In this document: positions 11,801 to 14,657 of the stretch, piece by piece
Layout of the letters: the number at the start of each line of letters is the position of its first letter
Numbering within the stretch: the stretch's first letter is position 1
Assembly (NCBI GenBank): GCA_002778715.1
Contig: PFAA01000032.1
Coordinates: forward strand, 7,436-22,092
DNA length: 14,657 nt
Reading direction: 5' to 3'
DNA from: Candidatus Campbellbacteria bacterium CG10_big_fil_rev_8_21_14_0_10_35_52
GTDB lineage: Bacteria > Patescibacteriota > Minisyncoccia > Phycocordibacterales > UBA2163
Program-made: the position numbers and the translations under genes
Notes under the pieces: generated by a model
What the model saw: the letters and a program-made list of their open reading frames with translations, nothing else
What the model was told of the DNA's origin: nothing
The model's database searches: none

Positions 11801-14380
11801 ATGAAAAAATACGACCATAAAAAAATAGAGAAAAAGTGGCAAAAGTATTGGAAAGATAAAAAAATTTATAAGACAAAAGATGGCGGAAAGAAACCGAAAT
11901 GCTATGTATTGGATATGTTTCCATATCCGTCCGGAGAGGGGCTTCATATAGGGCATCCGAGAGGGTATGTCGCCACTGATGTTTATTCTCGTTTCAAAAG
12001 AATGAACGGATTTAATGTCTTGCATCCGATGGGTTTTGATTCGTTTGGATTGCCTGCGGAAAATTACGCTATTAAAAATAAAATTCATCCCGAAGTTGCT
12101 GTCAAAAACAATATTAAAAAATTCAAAAAACAGCTTGAACTTATCGGCTTTGATTATGATTGGGAGAGAGAAATAATTACTTCCGACCCAAATTTTTATA
12201 AATGGACGCAGTGGATATTTTTGAAAATGTTTGAAAATGGTTTGGCTTATGAATCATACGAGCCGATAAATTTTTGCCCATCGTGTTTGACTGGTCTTGC
12301 TAATGAAGATGTGGAGGACGGTAAATGCGAGAGGTGCGGAACTATGGTGATAAAAAAACCGATGAGACAATGGGTATTAAAAATTACCGACTATGCCGAA
12401 AGGATGTTGAAAGATTTAAATGAATTAAAAAATTGGCCGGAGTATATTAAAGAAGCGCAGAGGAATTGGATAGGAAAGTCGGAAGGAGCAAAAATAAGTT
12501 TTAAAGTCAAAAGTCAAAAGTCAAAAGTTGATGATATCAAAGTTTTTACGACGAGAATTGATACGATTTTTGGATGTACTTATTTGGTGCTGGCGCCGGA
12601 GCATACAGCAATTTTAAATTTCAAATCTCAAATCTTAAATCTTGCGGAAGTAGAAAAGTATATTAAAAAGGCGAAAAATAAAAATGATTTACAGAGGACG
12701 GATTTAGCCAAAAGGAAGACAGGGGTGGAATTGAAAGGTCTAAAGGCGGTCAATCCTTTCAATAATGAAGAAATTCCTGTTTTTGTCGCAGATTATGTTT
12801 TAGGCGATTATGGCACAGGCGCGGTGATGGCTGTGCCGGCGCATGATGAGAGGGATTGGGAGTTTGCCAAAAAATATAATTTACCGATAAAACAAGTGGT
12901 ATGCAAGAATTATCCAAAGCCGATTTATCCTGTTTTAGATAAGGTCTACACAAGCGAAGGGTATCTTATCGGGTCGGGGAAATTTAGTGGAATGAAATCA
13001 AGCGATGCCAGAGAAAAAATGACGAAATGGCTGAAAGAGAAAAAATTGGGCGGAAAAAAAATAAATTACAAATTAAAAGATTGGGTTTTTTCGCGACAGA
13101 GATATTGGGGCGAGCCGATACCGCTTGTCTTTTGCGAAAATTGTAAAAGACAAGCGGGAAATCCCAAATTCCAAACTCCAAACTCCAAACAAATCCCAAA
13201 TTTGAAATCTCAAATTCAAAACGAAGGCGAAAGATTGAATCCGGGATGGGTTGCAGTTTCAGAGGAGGACTTGCCTGTTAAATTACCGAAAGTAAAATTT
13301 TACGAGCCGACGGATACCGGAGAATCTCCACTATCAAAGATGGAGAAATGGGTCAATGTCAAATGCCCGAAATGTGGTAGCAAAAGCAAAAGAGAAACAA
13401 ATACAATGCCTCAATGGGCAGGGTCGTCTTGGTACTACATCAGCTATTGCATAGCTGAAAATCTAAAATCCCAAGTTCCAATTTCTAAACAAATTAAAAA
13501 TTCCAAATTCAAAAAAATAATAAAAGGTTGGTTGCCAGTGGATATGTATGTCGGCGGGGCGGAGCATGCGACCCGTCATCTCATCTACGCCCGTTTTTGG
13601 CACAAGTTTCTGTATGACATCGGAGTTATCGGCGACAAAGAGCCGTTCATCGGTCTTAAAAATCAGGGCTTGATTATGGGAAATGACGGCAGAAAAATGA
13701 GCAAAAGATGGGGTAATATTATAAATCCCGATGAAGTCGTCAGGCAGTTTGGCGCTGACACATTTAGAGTTTACGAAATGTTTATGGGGCCGCTTGACCA
13801 AGCTATAGCGTGGAATACCGATAATATAGTCGGAGCAAGAAGATTTATTGAAAGAGTTTGGAAATTAGAGTTAAAAGTTATAAAGTCCATAAAGTCCATA
13901 AAGTCGCAAAAAAATACAAAATTAGAAAAGTTGATTCATAAGACGATAAAAAAAAATGGAGAAGATATTACAGCGATGAAATTTAATACGGCGGTAAGCT
14001 CTTTGATGATTTTATTAAATGAAATGGAGAAAGAAAGTGAAATTTCAAAAAATATATTTGAAACATTTTTAATAATACTCGCGCCTTTCGCGCCTCACAT
14101 AACAGAAGAACTTTGGTGGAATATTGGAAATAAAAGGCCTATTTTATTTGAGAAATGGCCAAAATATGACAATGAAAAGATTACGGATGATGTTAGGTCT
14201 ATCGCGATTCAAGTAGATGGAAAAGTTCGCGCTGTTATTGAAATAAAAAGCGATGACAATGACGATAGTGTAAAAAAAAGAGCTCTTTCGGATGAAAATA
14301 TAAAAAAATATACCGTTGGTAAAAATATAAAAAAAATATTATATATAAAACATAAAATTATAAATATCATAACAAATTAG
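11801..14380 (+). CDS. leuS: Leucyl-tRNA synthetase
   Basis: Class I synthetase charging tRNA-Leu, 859 residues, close to the bacterial norm of about 860. Motifs: FPYPSGEGLHIGHPRGY with HIGH at 49-52; a zinc knuckle C159-x2-C162...C176-x2-C179; the CP1 editing domain with TTRIDT (250-255), where TTRPDT is usual; the editing motif YGTGAVMAVPAHDERDWEFA; a second zinc ribbon C445-x2-C448...C522-x2-C525; WYYISY; GGAEHATRHLIYARFWHKFL; KMSKR at 632-636; and an anticodon-binding domain ending in a short C-terminal domain with IQVDGKVRAV. Five tandem-repeat insertions (about residues 235-243, 272-281, 453-474, 553-571 and 694-702) are in frame and encode Lys/Ser/Gln/Asn-rich loops. The protein should still be functional because all catalytic motifs are intact. 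Confidence 0.97.
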   Translation: MKKYDHKKIEKKWQKYWKDKKIYKTKDGGKKPKCYVLDMFPYPSGEGLHIGHPRGYVATDVYSRFKRMNGFNVLHPMGFDSFGLPAENYAIKNKIHPEVAVKNNIKKFKKQLELIGFDYDWEREIITSDPNFYKWTQWIFLKMFENGLAYESYEPINFCPSCLTGLANEDVEDGKCERCGTMVIKKPMRQWVLKITDYAERMLKDLNELKNWPEYIKEAQRNWIGKSEGAKISFKVKSQKSKVDDIKVFTTRIDTIFGCTYLVLAPEHTAILNFKSQILNLAEVEKYIKKAKNKNDLQRTDLAKRKTGVELKGLKAVNPFNNEEIPVFVADYVLGDYGTGAVMAVPAHDERDWEFAKKYNLPIKQVVCKNYPKPIYPVLDKVYTSEGYLIGSGKFSGMKSSDAREKMTKWLKEKKLGGKKINYKLKDWVFSRQRYWGEPIPLVFCENCKRQAGNPKFQTPNSKQIPNLKSQIQNEGERLNPGWVAVSEEDLPVKLPKVKFYEPTDTGESPLSKMEKWVNVKCPKCGSKSKRETNTMPQWAGSSWYYISYCIAENLKSQVPISKQIKNSKFKKIIKGWLPVDMYVGGAEHATRHLIYARFWHKFLYDIGVIGDKEPFIGLKNQGLIMGNDGRKMSKRWGNIINPDEVVRQFGADTFRVYEMFMGPLDQAIAWNTDNIVGARRFIERVWKLELKVIKSIKSIKSQKNTKLEKLIHKTIKKNGEDITAMKFNTAVSSLMILLNEMEKESEISKNIFETFLIILAPFAPHITEELWWNIGNKRPILFEKWPKYDNEKITDDVRSIAIQVDGKVRAVIEIKSDDNDDSVKKRALSDENIKKYTVGKNIKKILYIKHKIINIITN
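12503..12528 (+). repeat. Heptamer aaagtca x3.7 in leuS
   Basis: Three exact copies of aaagtca (12503-12523) plus aaagt encode KSQKSK-type residues just before the CP1 editing strand VFTTRIDT. Confidence 0.85.
12616..12643 (+). repeat. Heptamer aaatctc-type x4 in leuS
   Basis: Four units, aaatttc, aaatctc, aaatctt and aaatctt, encode FKSQILNL inside the editing domain, right after LAPEHTAI. Confidence 0.75.
13159..13222 (+). repeat. Degenerate heptamer array in the leuS zinc ribbon
   Basis: About eight units (aaatccc, aaattcc, aaactcc, aaactcc, then aaatccc, aaatttg, aaatctc, aaattca) add roughly 21 residues between the CxxC halves C445/C448 and C522/C525. It is the longest of the arrays. 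Confidence 0.85.
13458..13511 (+). repeat. Degenerate heptamer array in leuS after WYYISYC
   Basis: Units aaaatct, aaaatcc, caagttc and caatttc, then aaattcc- and aaattca-like units, encode NLKSQVPISKQIKNSKFKK between the conserved SWYYISY and WLPVDMYVGGAEH motifs. Confidence 0.7.
13880..13906 (+). repeat. Nonamer ataaagtcc x3 in leuS
   Basis: Copies at 13880-13888, 13889-13897 and 13898-13906 (the last ends in g) encode repeated KSI triplets near residues 694-702, at the start of the anticodon-binding domain. Confidence 0.85.
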
Positions 14381-14657
14381 AATATATTTATATATTTTAT
14401 AAATCTATCAAATGCTCGTTTATCTATTTTTTAATTCAATGTTAAGGTCTGGTGCCCTTGACGACAAGATATTAGTTATAGACATCCCAGACATCCGATG
14501 TCTGTGGAGGTTGTTTTAACCACATACATTTGTCAATTCGTTAATTGATAATAATTGTAACATTTCATTCGGAGTATTAAACGATAATCTATTGAAGTTC
14601 AACTTCCATAATCTACAGTCTTACATAACACCCTTTATTTTTTATATTTTTTATAAT
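14381..14657. other. AT-rich intergenic end of the window
   Basis: No ORF of note on either strand. It contains a stem gttaagg/ccttgac (14441-14447, 14456-14462), a 17-bp palindrome cagacatccgatgtctg (14488-14504), a stem tcaatt/aattga (14532-14547) and a 13-bp palindrome gaagttcaacttc (14594-14606). No good T-run terminator directly follows leuS. Confidence 0.5.

Overview
The window looks like chromosomal DNA from an AT-rich member of the Candidate Phyla Radiation (Patescibacteria), most like Parcubacteria. Four things suggest this: small compact genes with few Shine-Dalgarno sites, several genes whose promoter sits almost on the start codon, a DUF5671-type membrane protein, and short tandem repeats carried in frame inside conserved enzymes. 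The lineage is inferred from these features and was not tested by phylogeny.

Layout. 1-284: intergenic DNA with a perfect 26-bp inverted repeat. 285-1538: cysteine desulfurase. 1539-2281: no intact gene, but a decayed short ORF, two operator-like palindromes and two tandem terminators. 2282-2587: KH-domain RNA-binding protein (khpA), closed by a strong hairpin. 2724-3362: tRNA m1G37 methyltransferase (trmD), then a 74-residue protein of unknown function. 3679-5606: three small histidine-bearing membrane proteins followed by a flavodoxin-fold NAD(P)H-quinone-type oxidoreductase, a possible small membrane redox unit. 5659-5825: a frameshifted remnant on the minus strand. 5865-6318: an intact hicB-hicA toxin-antitoxin pair driven by a near-consensus promoter that makes hicB leaderless. 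6319-7020: a gene-free stretch with a MITE-like inverted repeat and a candidate pseudoknotted leader RNA. 7021-8907: three tightly packed accessory genes, namely a membrane protein, an ArdC-like zinc metallopeptidase and an unknown 133-residue protein; the last is visibly richer in GC than its surroundings. 8957-10054: ychF GTPase. 10167-11129: DUF5671-like membrane protein with a pilin-like C-terminal domain. 11208-11699: a second hicB followed by a hicA broken by an amber codon. 11801-14380: leuS. 14381-14657: AT-rich DNA with small palindromes.

The core genes (nifS, khpA, trmD, ychF, leuS) serve translation and sulfur delivery. The accessory material (two HicAB modules, the metallopeptidase cassette and its leader, decayed ORFs) lies between them. 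The two most unusual signals are the structured RNA upstream of the metallopeptidase cassette and the heptamer or nonamer tandem repeats that have expanded in frame inside LeuRS (five places) and the cysteine desulfurase (one place). No tRNA, rRNA or CRISPR array was recognised.
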